A DNA stretch of 64,000 bases from Lactarius indigo (GCA_025766275.1 JAFKAC010000004.1:2603461-2667460); one strand, 5' to 3'; positions 20,395 through 32,137 are shown, counted from the first letter of the stretch. The notes: a model not told the origin generated them from the letters alone. Numbers and translations: made by a program.

Positions 20395-22739
20395 CTAAGT
20401 ACACAAGAGTCCCATGTCATCATTGTGCCTCTGCAGCAGGACACATGGTAGTGACTTTGTAAAGCCATCCACAACCATATCCAGAGTAGGAGTTCTAATG
20501 AGGGTGATGGTCCCCTTTTTGATATACTCCCGAATGACATGATGCTGTATGGCAATGTGCTTAGACCGTCTCCCAGTGACAGGGTTCAAAGCCAAGTCAA
20601 TGGCACCCTTGTTGTCACCATGAAGTGGGATGGGGTTGTCGACCTCGTACCCGAGTTCCGTGAGGAAGCTCTGATACCATGCAGCCTGGTTAGCCGTGTC
20701 GGTCATGGCCATGTATTCTGCTTCCATTGTGTTTTGGGCAACAGTCTTTTGCTTGCGCGAAGACTAGCTTATTGCACCGTTAGCTAGTAGGAACACATAA
20801 CCAGAGGTGGAGTGGCAGTCATCAGTCTGATCAGCCAGACTGGAATCAGTGTAGCCATGAAGGCCATCACCATTGGCGCCATCATAGACAATGTGCATAT
20901 CCATAGTTCCTACTAGGTAGGACAGGACATACTGCGCAAGTTGCAGATGTTATGGTGAGGGATTCGCTGCGTACTGCACCAGACATGACACAGCGAAGGA
21001 GATATCTGGCCTAGTGCCAATCTGCACATAAAGCAGACTCCCAATCAAAGACTGGTAGTGGGAAATATCTGAGGTAGTTGCCTGCGACATATATTTAACC
21101 AGGTGCTCGTCAGCACCAGCAGGCAAGGGTGTGTTGTGTGGTGTGGCATCAGACATGCCAAAGCATTCAAGGACATCCTTAATGTAGCCAGACTGATCTA
21201 TTTCGATGCATCTAAGGGAGCGGTCGTGCACAATGCACATACCAAGATAAGACTCTATCTTCCTGAGATCTGTCATCTCATAGTGTTCAGACAAATCTGA
21301 CTTCAAACGCTTGATACCACTCAGCAAGGGACCCAGTATAGTGATGTTGTCAACATAGACAATAACGAAGAGTGGATCATACCCCTCTCGTTGAGGCATC
21401 ACATATATGCCAGCATCAGCAAACGTCCGCTTAAAGCCGAGTGCAGTGAGCACTCCATGGAATTGCAAGTTCCATGCACAGGAGGCCTGTTTGAGACCAT
21501 AGATTGCCTTAACTAGGTGACACACCTTCATCTCAGAGCCAGTGACAGTGAAACCTTGTGGCTGCTCCATGTAAATCTCCTCGTCAAGCACGCCATTGAG
21601 AAAAGCAGACTTGACATCCATCTGATGGATGTGCCAGTCCTCCAGTGTGGCCAATGCCAGAAGTAAACGTAGCGACTCAAATTGTGCAATGGGAGAGAAG
21701 GTTTCATCAAAATCTACGCCAGGGATCTGCATGAATCCCTTAGCCACCAAGTGAGCTCTGTAGCGGCCATCCGCTTTGAGCTTGAAGACCCATTTGGATT
21801 TTACTGCCTTTCGATTAGGCGGGAGATCCACTAACTCCCAAGTCCCATTCTTAGCTAGGGCATCCATCTCATATTGACACGCCTTAGTCCACTCATCTGC
21901 ATCTGCAGACCGCATGGCCTCTGTATAGGTTGCAGGGTCTCGGCCCACATATGCAGCAGCCAGTAACTCCGCATACCCCAGATGCCTGCCACACCATGCT
22001 GCATTGTCTGCATTGAAGTAGCACGGATTGGGTACAGGGACATGAGTGGTGCGTCTTGGTGCATTGTCCATCTCACACAACAGCTGACTACACTGTGCAC
22101 GATCCTCAAATCCCCCAGGCATTTCTGGTGAGGGTGGAGGGACATTGCGCATAATGTGCATTGCACTAGGATGCGGCGGGGGTGAAGTGGGAGTGGTCTG
22201 CTCACATTTTGGTGTGGTGGGCAGAGCTGGCAAAGTAGGTGGTGGAGTGGTGGAGCATGGTTGGACTTGTGGGGGTCTAAGAGCTTTTCTACATTCTCCT
22301 CCTCACTACTACTGGAGTGTGCAGGGGAGGGTGCTCGCATTGGTGGTAACACCAGCAGGTGAGGCACGGCAGTCACTGTTGTGCTAGGCACGACTGGTGG
22401 TGAAGGTGTGGGGTGTGTCTCAACACCCTGGAGGGACAGGAAGCTACTCTTGTTGAATGTCACATCCCTGGACACTCAAACAGAGTGGGTTGAGTGGTCC
22501 CAGAGCTTATAGCCCTTAGATTCAGGGCTCAAACCCAATAAGTGTGACCTCAATGGCCTTCACATCTAATTTGTGGTGCTTATCAGTGGGTACGTGCATG
22601 TACCCCTTGCATCCAAAGACACGAAGATGTGAGACATTGGGTACTTTGCCAGAGTGCCAGAGCTCATAAGGAGTGCGCCACTTAAGCCCACAGACTGGAG
22701 AGTGATTGTAGATGTGCACAGCTGCACACACCACATGCT
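20395..22739 (-). pseudogene. Copia pol, 3' part: integrase C-terminus, RT and RNase H, inactivated
   Basis: From the right: integrase C-terminal part (HIYNHSPV, LRVFGCKGYMHVP, 22522-22739), a Pro-rich linker with a frame change and premature stops near 22230-22510, reverse transcriptase (20950-22233; WELVDLP, MDVKSAFLNG, EEIYMEQPQGF, ESYLGM), and RNase H (20395-20800; MEAEYMAMTD, HGDNKGAIDLA, HIAIQHHVIRE). The RT active site reads YVDN instead of YVDD, so the second catalytic Asp is lost. Further stops interrupt between RT and RNase H (after NPSP and in GAIS-stop-SSRKQ). The polyprotein would have made cDNA from the element RNA. The reading is cut at 22740 by the inversion. Confidence 0.85.
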
Positions 22740-22742
22740 CCC

Positions 22743-23546
22743 ATGGCCACTCAGCTGGCCAAGCTCAATGAACTTAGGGTTGCACTTTCCAACACACAGA
22801 TGGGTGTCTCTGACATCCAATACTGTCTCATTCTCCTACATGTGCTGCCACCCTCTTATGAGGTGTTGGCCTCTACTATCCTCACCAGTGGGGCCCCCTC
22901 CACACTCAAGCACACTGAAATAATTGCGTGCATAGTGTCGGAAGAAGCTCACCGTGCTGGGCCCTCTGGCTCCTCCCTCAACAAGGTGGCCCCTGTCAAG
23001 TCGACAGGCAAAAAGGGCAAGAAGGACCACTCTGGTCTAACTTGCCACTATTGCAACAAAAAGGGCCACATCAAGCCTGACTGCAGGAAGAAAAAGAAGG
23101 ATGAGGCTGACACTAAGGAGAAGGAGAAAGCAGGCAACAAGGCTGCTAATAGTCACATTCTTGTACCTACCACCACCTCCATTAAAGAGGTTGAAGAGCC
23201 TGCCATAGATTGGGCTTCTGAATCAATTGCTGTTGCCTTGTATGCTGCCTTGCGTGTGTGTTGGATGATGGACAGTGGTGCTACACACCACATCACACCA
23301 CATCAGTCTGACTTCAAGGACTACACCCCAACCAAAGGCACTGTATGCCTAGGGGATAAGTCCACCATAGACCAAGTGGGTGTCGGGTCTGTCGTCTTCA
23401 CTACAAGCCAGGGTATCCCTATCACCCTTAGCAATGTGCTACACCTACCACAGGTGAAGACGCACTTCTTGTCAATGTGTGCCCTAGCACAAAAGGGTGC
23501 TGAGATTGCCTTTGACAGTGGCTCATTTAAAATTGTTGAGACGTGA
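22743..23546 (+). pseudogene. Copia gag C-terminal part and protease (inside inversion)
   Basis: The gag remainder has ILLHVLPPSYEVL and a CCHC zinc knuckle (CHYCNKKGHIKPDC, near 23043-23084). The protease active site WMMDSGATHH lies near 23262, with downstream LHLPQVKTHFLS. The Asp-Ser-Gly triad is intact. The frame is broken by an LTR insertion just after residue KIVET. The first ATG is internal to the original gag, so this is not an independent gene. Confidence 0.85.
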
Positions 23547-23547
23547 C

Positions 23548-24071
23548 TGTTAAAGTCACATGTCTCATGGGAATCTGATTGAGTCAGCCCACATACTATA
23601 TACAGTATCTGTCCCTTATGGACTTATGGACACTCCAGACTCATACAGACCACTTTTGTTTATCTTTATTGTTAGATCCATATATGGTTCTTATTGTTCT
23701 TTCTATTGTTAAGATACCGGTATTGTCTGCTTTAGGCAGCTATTGTTCTCTGCCATCCAATGGCGTTTCTCCCTCTGGCGCACAGACCACCTGTATTGTG
23801 TTTGGGTCACCAGTGCGCACAGACCATTATTAGCTAAGCGTCCTGTATATAAGGACTGCTGTTTTCGCCTCTACACTTCAGAGTTCCCTTCACCTCTGAA
23901 GTGTAAGTTCCCTTTCTCTTTACTTCTCTATTACCTTTGCTCATAGACATTCCTATATAGTAACTTGTCTTCTAGGTATGCAGTTGTAATAGAGTTCCCT
24001 TCACCTCTGAAGTTAACTTGTCTTCTAGCTATTCCAGCTTACTCCTTGCTTGTTAGTTCTGCACTTCAACA
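23548..24071 (+). repeat. Solo LTR, family E, between Copia protease and integrase
   Basis: TGTTAAAGTCAC to CACTTCAACA, inserted between VET and VAKGYLEDNLYWL of the polyprotein. CTGTATATAAGG near 23841 looks like a TATA box. A GAGTTCCCTTCACCTCTGAAG motif occurs twice (near 23880 and 23993). No clear target duplication was found, so the exact ends are uncertain. Confidence 0.6.
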
Positions 24072-24095
24072 AAAATATCTGTCAACCAAAAGTGT

Positions 24096-25392
24096 GTGGC
24101 CAAAGGCTACCTTGAGGACAACCTATACTGGTTGGACACAGCCAGCGTTGGCCTCAATGCCCACACAAAATCAAGTGCTGCCACACTTGATATCTGGCAT
24201 CAACGCATGGGACACATCTCCTCTGTGGCACTGAAGGCACATGGTCCCTCTGCCACTACTGGCATGGACATGGATAGCTCTACCACGGCCCACACAGTCT
24301 GCTGTGGGTGCGAGATGGGTAAATCCACTTTCCAACCCTTTTCTGCGTCCTCCAACAAAAGGACAACTTGTCCATTTGAGATTGTGCACAGTGACCTCGC
24401 CAGTCCTATGCAAACTCAGTCCCTGCAAGGCTCAACCTACACTGCCACCTTCATAGACAACCACACTAAGTTCACTGTGGTCCACTTCCTTAAGTCAAAG
24501 GATCAGTTTGCTAAGTCGCTGCAGATGTACTTGGCCTGGGGTGAAACCCAGTCTGGCCATAAACTGTGCGCTCTGCACTCTGACCGCGGTGGCAAGTACA
24601 TGTCGAGTGTCACGCAGGACATTCTTAAGCAGAAAGGGATAGAGCATCACCTCACGATGCCGGGTTCACCACAGTCTAACGGAAAAGCCAAGCGGTTTAA
24701 CTGTGATGAACAGCAAAGACATAACCAATACTCACAGAGGCAAAGAGTCTGTGGTGAGATACTAGTAGCAGCTGGATAGCAGCAGAGGGGGATGTCAAGC
24801 AAGTGAAGCAGAAGTGTCTGGCACACAAGCAGTGGAGAACTGATATTATACATTGAGGAGCAGACGGCTTACCTGGCACACAAGCAGTGAGAACTGATGT
24901 GGACCAGGAGCATACATGGTACTCTACTTATACACTTTCTGGTAGTAACACTGTACAAGGGATGTAACACTAAGTCACGCAGTACAAGGAAGTATTGTTC
25001 TACAAATGGACAAAGGAGTGGACGTTCTGAGAACAAGGGAAGAAAGAATAAGGAGAGTCCAGAAGTAAATGATATCATAGTGACATCATAATAAGAATAA
25101 AGCTAAGTATGGAACAAAGGAAAGTACAAAGGCGATATACAATGCAGAGTCTGGATGTATGATGTCATAGAAGTACAGTGATGTCATGTATGATGCAATG
25201 ATAAGTCCAGATTGTACAGATCAAATAATATCTAATCTACAAGTCCTGTATATCTAATCTAAAGCAGTCCATGCTGCAAGTCCGGTCCGTACGAGCCACT
25301 AAGTGCGCAAGGGTCACTTATCAACAAACTGCACCATTATGGATAAGGCAATGTCCATGCTGCACACAGCTGGCATGTCTAAAGGCTTCTGG
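24096..25392 (+). pseudogene. Copia integrase N-terminal and core part (inside inversion), split by an LTR
   Basis: A GAG-pre-integrase region (LYWLDTA, WHQRMGHIS, CEMGKSTFQPF) carries the HHCC zinc-binding residues. The integrase core follows (HSDLASPMQT, TFIDNHTKF, LHSDRGGKYMS, SPQSNGKAKRFN). A family A solo LTR (24704-25326) interrupts after RFN. The frame resumes with TIMDKAMSMLHTAGMSKGFW and stops at the inversion point. The expected Glu of the DDE triad appears as Lys (GKAKRFN, where GKAERFN is usual). Confidence 0.8.
24704..25326 (-). repeat. Solo LTR, family A, in Copia integrase
   Basis: Reverse orientation, TGATGAACAGC to TTATCAACA, with AACTG at 24699-24703 and 25327-25331. It carries the 54-bp unit. 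Confidence 0.92.
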
Positions 25393-25393
25393 G

Positions 25394-26520
25394 TGCAGAG
25401 TCGTCGAGGAGGGCTTGTGTTAACTGGATCCACAAATTAAAGATGGTGGTGCTGCCCGAGGCACCAGCATATACGTCTCTCAGCTTGTCCCACTTCGCCT
25501 TGAAGGTGGCATAGACAGTGTTGTCCACCACAAGAGAGTAGACATCTGGCTTTAAGTAGAGGTGGAGGTACGCTTTGGAACGGTGCTGGACTGAGTCCCA
25601 TTCATCAGTAGTGATGCCCAATGGGGCTACGTCCAAAGTGAACACATCCTCAGCTTCATGCAGCGTAAGGATGGCCTCAATGGTTCCAGCCCATTCATTC
25701 CAGCCAGTGCCATCAAACTGGGAGAGGTGAATGCCAGACAGCATGCCAAAGTTGGCACTGTGGGCTTGAGAGAGATGCGTGGAGGGTGTGGACCCAGAAG
25801 GAGGAGGGAGTGAGCCTCTTGCAGAGCCACCGGTGGGGCTGGGAGGAGCACTGATGAACAGCACACATAGGGATCTTACTCACAGAGACAAAGTAGACTG
25901 TGGTGAGATAAGAAGGGTGGCTGGAAGGCAGCAACAGGGGTGAAGTCAAGCAGAGTGAAGCAGAGGTTGTCTGGCACACAAACAGTGAGAACTGATGTTA
26001 TACATTGGAGAGGAAGGAGCTTACCTGGCACACAAACAGTGAGAACTGATGTGGACCAGGAGCGTACATGGTACTCTACTTATACTCCTACAGGGAGTGA
26101 CAATAGTACAACACTAGTAACACTAGTCACAGAATACAAGAAAGTATTGTTCTACAAACGGACAAAAGAGTGGACACTTTGAGAACAAGGGTATGGAGAA
26201 CAAGAAGAGTCCAGAGCCAAATGATATCATAGTGACATCATAATAAGGATAAAGCTAAGTACGGAACAAAGGAAAGTACAAAGGCGTTATACAACGCAGA
26301 GTCCAGATGTATGATGTCATAGAAGTACAGTGATGTCATGTATGACACAATGATAAGTCCAGATTGTACAGATCAAACAGTATCTAATCTACAAGTCCTG
26401 TATATCTAATCTAAAGCAGTCCATGCTGCAAGTCCAGTCCATACAAGCCGCTAAGTGTGCAAGGGTCACTTATCAACAAGCACCAGCACCAGCAGCAGGG
26501 GTAGATGTAGAGCCAAACAT
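25394..26520 (-). pseudogene. Copia gag N-terminal part, split by an LTR
   Basis: It starts at MFGSTSTPAAG (ATG at 26518-26520), is interrupted by the solo LTR 25852-26478, and continues APPSPTGGSARG...HLSQFDGTGWNEWAGTIEAIL...FKAKWDKLRDVYAG to LDDSAP at the inversion break. The WNEWAGTIEAIL region corresponds to the conserved gag start of Copia elements. Confidence 0.78.
25852..26478 (-). repeat. Solo LTR, family A, in Copia gag
   Basis: TGATGAACAGC to TTATCAACA (627 bp) with AGCAC at 25847-25851 and 26479-26483. The gag frame is restored on removal. It carries the 54-bp unit. Confidence 0.92.
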
Positions 26521-27289
26521 TGGGATGATTTATCTATTGCCGAGGAGCAGTCAGCGACAGTGCTTCATAGTTTGCAAGACAAAGATAGAGGGGGATACCA
26601 CTCCTGTCTGTGATTCTGTAAGGCCAGAACGCTAACGCGTCCTGCCTCCTGATAACATGCCAGTGATACAAGGGCTAGGCCCAGGTTGGGAGAGTCCCTT
26701 TGCCATACCATGAGCTAGCTGCCAGCCAGGATGTGTCTAGGACACAGCTCAAATGGTTTGTGTCAGGGGGAAGGTGAAGGGATTGTTTTCAGAGACCAAG
26801 GCTGTCTACCTCAGCCTCCTCGGCCTGTTGGTTGCCTCATCACCACAAGTGGCTTTACTGAATCCTTTCCTATTGCCACTACAAGGCAGGTATCTGGTTG
26901 CAGAACACCATAAGGTGAACACCCCCCAGAGCCTGAACCAGGTTTTACACTTCCATGGTGAGGAGATCCTGCGCCCAGTGTGGAGCACCAGAGACAGCTG
27001 GCACTAAGCTCCACAATACACAGCCCAGTGGGCCATGCATGCCTGGATATTTTGAAGTTAAGGGGCTACCAGACCCAGTCTCCTTGCACATAGTGCAGGG
27101 GCTAGGAAAACAGTAGGGGTGAAAGTAGGACTACTGGGCAGTACATGTACAGGAGGTTCCTTAGCAGAGACAAGTGGCGCCCCACTGCTCTCTGCCTTGG
27201 GCAAGGCTGGTAAGGCCCCAGACAGACCTTAGCCTGGTGTGTCCTCCTAGGAAGACAGTGACCAGCCAAGTGGAGTGGCTAGGGCACCA
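26521..27289 (-). other. Copia 5' leader
   Basis: Non-coding region between PBS and gag start. Its LTR-proximal 108 bases (27182-27289) are repeated at 1-108. Short open frames here have no recognisable motif. Confidence 0.6.
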
Positions 27290-27301
27290 GGGCCCATAAC
27301 C
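27287..27301 (-). promoter_or_regulatory. Copia primer binding site (initiator tRNA-Met type)
   Basis: Directly after the 5' LTR the minus strand reads GGTTATGGGCCCTGG. This is complementary to the anticodon stem-loop of initiator tRNA-Met (containing CCCATAACC), not to a tRNA 3' end. This half-tRNA priming is known for Drosophila copia. Confidence 0.6.
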
Positions 27302-27850
27302 TGATGAACAGCATGGACATAACCAGTACTCACAGAGGCAAAGAGTCTGTGGTGAGATACTAGTGGCAAGCTGGTTAGCAGCAGAGGGGAATGTCAAGCA
27401 GTGAAGCAGAGGGTGTCTGGCACACAAACAGTGAGAACTGATGTGGACCAGGAGCGTATATGGTACTCTACTTATACACTTTCTGGGAGTGACACTATAC
27501 AAGGGATGTAACACAAGTCACATACTACAAGATAGTTATTGTTCTACAAATGGACAAAGGAGTGGATGTTCTGAGAACAAGGACAGAAAGAACAAGGAGA
27601 GTCCAGAAGTAAGTGACATCATAATAAGGATAGAGCTAAAGGAGAACAAAGAAAGATACAAGAACGCATAGTACAATGAATAGTCTGGATATGTCCATGC
27701 AATGTCATTGTACATGATGTCATAGATAAAGAAGTCCAAGATTGTACAGATCAAATCTAATCTAAAGCGGTCCTAATTAATCTACAGCAGTCCATATCTG
27801 TAAGTCTGGTCCATTAGAGCCACTAAGTGTGCAAGGGTCACTTATCAACA
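27302..27850 (-). repeat. Copia 5' LTR
   Basis: Reverse family A LTR, short subtype of 549 bp, nearly identical to 19827-20375 and followed on the element's inner side by the PBS. Confidence 0.88.
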
Positions 27851-28698
27851 TAGAGAGCTTCTGATGAGATGTAGAGGAGTTCGCAAAACCAACCTTGTTC
27901 ACCAAGTACTGTAAGATACAAGAAGACAAGTCTGAGGCCTACAGCCCACAGATGTCTTAGTACTTATAGTAAATGAGAACAATACCAAGTCCCAATACCA
28001 TAAGTAGAGAACAATAGGCAGCACAAGTCATCATGCTGTGCACTGAGTCAGTATAGTAATGAGTCATAAGCAGCCTACATCATAGGACTGTGCAACTGGT
28101 GAGAAAGGCATAACAATAGGACCAGCATAGGGCTAGCCCCTCCATATGAGTCAAAAGAAGGACATGTGAGTCATCTCTGAGACAACCACAGGTCCGAGAA
28201 CAAAAATAGAAAAGAGTCACAATGACTCTGCTGTATAGTACAGTCACATGCCATCACATGGCACCAACCAGTCACAAGACCAGGTCACAAGGCAAACAAG
28301 AAAAGAGAAAGAAGAAATAAAGTAGTCCAAACCATGCTTAAATGTAACACCTGGCTCTCAGGCCAAGTGGGGCTGGCAAATCACTACAAGTCAGATGTAT
28401 ATTATCAATAATTTGCTGGTGAATAATTGAGATGGCAGGGGAAGGGGGCTTCAGTTTGGGTGGCATAGTGATGGTAGAAAGGAAAGGAGTTCAGACAGGT
28501 TCTTCCTTGCTCACACCCAGCTTGAAGCACAACAGAACAATAAGACATATCATGACATCACCATATTGGTGCAGGTTAGGAAGCGACTGTCGAGATCAGG
28601 TACTACAGGATTCATAACGTCACATAGTCGAGCAAGGAGCCAGATGAAGCTATGCGAACAGCCTTTAAAGCCGAAAGACCCTCAGATTATAAATTACA
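27851..28698. other. Boundary spacer between transposon nest and gene-rich segment
   Basis: No ORF, LTR or RNA gene recognised. It contains the 3' flank of HIR1 next to the outermost Copia LTR. Confidence 0.5.
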
Positions 28699-31600
28699 TC
28701 ATTCATCACTCATCGTAGCCTTTTTGAGCATTTCTTGCCAGTCCATCCCGAGCTTAGCTAAAGTCTTGCTACGAGCTAATAACGAAGTCAGAGGCGTTTA
28801 AAGGTAATACTGAGGGCTCACCAAATACTTGCAAAACCTCCTTTAGCAGATCCCGCTTCCAATGACCAAGGAGTGTGGGGTTCCAGTTGTTGTCTTCCTT
28901 AACCACGCCAGGCCGCCTAAATCTCTTCTCAATGGAATCTTCGTGGACGAGGACGAATTACAGACCAGTATACCGGGCCAAAGAGTTCTTTAATTAATTC
29001 CTCAGCCTTGTTCCTGAACCCCTCATCGGCGATCTTCTTGGCGTACACCAGCAATGTTTGCTTGTACTCCGAGCTGCTGTCGAGCACACGCGCTGCATGC
29101 AGCTTGGTTTCGAGGTGACCAAGGGTCAGGGCGCTCGTCCACCATTGAGGGCGCTGTATATTTCCCGGAGGGGGGGGGATGCGTTCGGAGATAGCACTTT
29201 CGATTGACGCAATTACCGCTTGTTGAGCGTTGTTGTTTCGAGGTCGACTGGACCACGCATCGGACCCTTCGGCCCACCAAGGCTCGGATAACTTTACGAA
29301 CGTGCAAAGGCTGCTGTCATATGAGTATGTGATGCCAGATGTCGTGCCGAGTATCGGACTGCCGTTTGGTCGAGCCATGAGGGACGTGATAGTTATGTTC
29401 GTTCCCCGGGTAGAAGAATTCGGAGATGACAACAACGGACGCACGGATATCGGTGCAAAGTTTGCACTCGATTTCTTGACATTCCTGTAGAACAACATGA
29501 GTACAACGGGCGCATGGTCAAAAATTCAAAAATTCAGCAAACCAGGAGTATAAAATGCCACCGGTTGTAATCGCAACCAGTGAGAGCTTGGCACTAGACA
29601 GAAAACTCACAGTACCGTCAAGTGTGAGAGCAGGCATGAGCCTGGCAACATGTCAGGTGCCGAAGTGAACGACAATTGGGAATAACTACTCATTACCTTC
29701 GACCAGTTGGAGAGTACACATTCAATGTACCATCCAGTAATCCAGCTGCACAGAAGGCACTGGTGGCCGCCAGGATGACAGCAGGAGAAGGAAGGTAGTC
29801 CAGCCAGCATACCGTTTTGCCGCTAACATAACTGATCTCGCTTTGATCTCATAGTTCCGGACGAAGTCAGCCCACAGCATGCCAATCATCGACCCACGAA
29901 AATTTACCTCCAGTTTCAGTATTCTTGCACTCAAGTATGTCATCTCCGGCGTCCGCGACTTTCAACGACAAATAGCTGAGTGTCGGAGGCGCAGAAAGAA
30001 CATTGTTCTCAGCATGGGCGTTCCAAGGGGAAAAAGTCCGTTCATCTGTAGGGGGCAGTATTTCTTTCACGGTAGTTGGGATATCGTCTCTGATGCGGTC
30101 ACCACCGAGAGTACGGGCCTTGGTAGGTCTATCTTCGGTTTTATCCGGGACCGAAAACTTGCGCTTCTCCCCTGGGGTGCCAGAAACCCCGAGAGAATCG
30201 ATGGGGACCTCAGCAACGATATCGGAGGACATGTGGTCGGACAGACGGCGGTCTGATGAATACACAGACATTGAAAAATCGGAGGCTTCTGGAACAAGAT
30301 CCGAATCCATAATGGGACGGGTACGAGAATGGGCGTGACCGGGCGAGCCATGATGAGATGCAAGAGCACTAGAAGAATTCGAGCTGCCGAGGGGTCCGAA
30401 GAACTTTTGTTGAGCTCTCCTCTTCGTGTTTCGTTTTGCGATTAGCGTGTTAACGATCTCGTGGGCAGTTCCCGTGGATGGAACACCAAAGCCGTTCAAC
30501 CCCTGGTGGTGATGAGATGAGCGACTAGGCGAGGGTGGAGGCGTCATCCGTTGGCCGGACGATGGTACTTGCACGTTTGTATGCGACCAGCCCTCTGGCA
30601 GAGGAGGGAGAGTGAAGCCAAACTTTTGCAGGTATTGTTGTTGAACGGAATGTGGCGCAATACCCTCCAGTTCCTCAGAATCAAAACTGAATGCTGCAAG
30701 CGTACCGTCAGAGGATACAGCATATAGCGTCAAGCCATCCCAGGACCTGTGCAATGTCAACACTACCGACATGTGAGAGGTGAGTGTCTTACCAACTAAG
30801 GTCCATAATTTGTCGCTCGAAAACCTCTTTGGCCACGATTATTGGCCTAGCAGACTTAGTTTGCCAAATCGATACCGAGCGGTCATCAGCACCAAGGGCA
30901 ACGACAGAGCAGATGTTTGAGGTAGCGACTGGGGCTGCAGGGTTACGGAGGAATATGTGAGGATTGTATGCCTAAGGGTGCGGTTTGTGTTCATCGCGAC
31001 ACCAACCATTCGGTAAATGGAGACTTACAGCGACTTCCACTGTGTTCTCGTGTCCAACGAGACTAATTTCTGAGGTCCAGCTGTTGCGAGCAATAACGGC
31101 GGCGATAAATACAAATCCCTTGTTATTTGTAGCATTTGATGCTGTTATATGAGCTCCATCCGGCGACCAACTAGTCACTAATGGTAATGAGTTCATCGGG
31201 AGGTGGAGAGGCGAGCAATTTACCTGAGCCGTCGGAAAAAAGTACTCCCAGGAGAGTCCTCAAAAGGTTTGCGAACCTCAGCCTCGAGTTCCCAATCCGT
31301 TGTGCGCCAAATTTTGACGCTGCGATCATCAGATTGTGTTGCTAGAAACTCCCCTACTGGGTCCCAACAAACACCCTTGACGAAACCGTGATGCTGATCG
31401 ATTTTGCGAATTCGTTCTTGAAGGCAATTACCTCGTGATTAAAACCAGTTGACTCGTGACTCGCAACGCAAAGTGGCGTACCGAGGGTGAACCCACTCCA
31501 AATCAATACTTGAGAATCTAGGCCCACAGAGGCCAGGTACCGATCCTCAGGAGACCACGCAAGGTCGGTCACATCTGCAGGGCGCGGTGAGAACAGACTG

Positions 31601-32137
31601 GATTGAAAAAGTAGAAACCGTACCACTTTCATGCCCAGGCAACCGCTTTAGAGGCTTCCAACCTTCAATATTGACTTCGTCTGAACCCCATACTTTGCCT
31701 CGAGCTGTACTGGGAAATGGTTTGTTTGAGAAAGCTCAAGCGGAGGATCACATGGATGACAAACGGGTCAAGGTCCCATATCATGACAATCTCGTCGTCG
31801 CTTCCACTAGCGAGCCATCTGCCAGAGTTGGCCCATCGTACGCACAACACGGGACCAGTGTGCATAGTTAAAGTGCACAGAGACTTTGGAGGCCGATTCG
31901 ACTGTTCTGCGATGCTGTTCAGGATTGGTTTGGTGCTCCATATCCTTATTTTCGCGTCAAGACCACCGGTTGCGATGCGAGAGCCATCCGGGTGAACATG
32001 GACCGAGAAGATGGACAAACGCTTGGGTTGTTGGTCACTTTTTCCAGAAGAGTCTTCGAATCGTGAATCAACGAATTGAGTTAGGAGAAGAATAGCAAAC
32101 CATTATGAACTACCCATGAAGGTTTAGTAAATTTCAT
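28699..32137 (-). CDS. HIR1: HIR1/HIRA histone chaperone subunit
   Basis: The protein starts MKFTKPSWVVHN (ATG at 32135-32137), followed by an intron of 45-50 bp and IFSVHVHPDGSRIATGG. WD-type blades follow (RIWST, VMIWDLD, VLIWSG, VKIWRT, VSIWQT), forming the N-terminal beta-propeller. A low-complexity middle (Ser, Pro, His; about 30000-30700) precedes the C-terminal HIRA domain (ETKLHAARVLDSSSEYKQ, AEELIKELFGPVYW). The last exon encodes KTLAKLGMDWQEMLKKATMSDE and the stop at 28699-28701. At least six introns are implied. In fungi the HIR complex deposits H3-H4 independently of replication and helps silence chromatin. It is the first intact gene after the transposon nest and is divergent from APM1. 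Confidence 0.88.

Larger units (their letters stand above)
22740..25393 (+). other. Inverted internal segment of the Copia element
   Basis: Here the coding strand flips. The right gag half (ending LDDSAP at about 25394, minus) matches up with MATQLAKL starting at 22743 (plus). The plus-strand integrase (ending SKGFW at 25392) matches up with EHVVCAAVH on the minus strand below 22739. CCCA (22740-22743) and TGGG (25390-25393) sit at the two break points as a 4-base inverted match. Re-inverting the block restores an uninterrupted gag and integrase order. Confidence 0.85.
19827..27850 (-). mobile_element. Ty1/Copia element with internal inversion and three nested LTRs
   Basis: Both terminal LTRs are 549 bp and very similar, with about a dozen differences noticed, mostly transitions. 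On the minus strand the order is 5' LTR (27302-27850), PBS, leader, gag N-terminus, a 2.65-kb block in the wrong orientation, the rest of integrase, RT, RNase H, PPT and 3' LTR (19827-20375). Integrase before RT defines Ty1/Copia. Solo LTRs lie in gag (25852-26478), in the inverted integrase part (24704-25326) and between protease and integrase (23548-24071). The flanking five bases (AAAAG and TAGAG) do not form a perfect duplication. The copy is inactive. Confidence 0.85.

Noticed and set aside
22743..24779. A separate plus-strand Copia element lying against a minus-strand one
   Set aside because: Gag and integrase both break at matching points and no LTR separates the parts. A single inverted block explains everything.
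19827..27850. Perfect target duplication for the whole Copia element
   Set aside because: The flanks are AAAAG and TAGAG, which differ at two of five bases. Not claimed.
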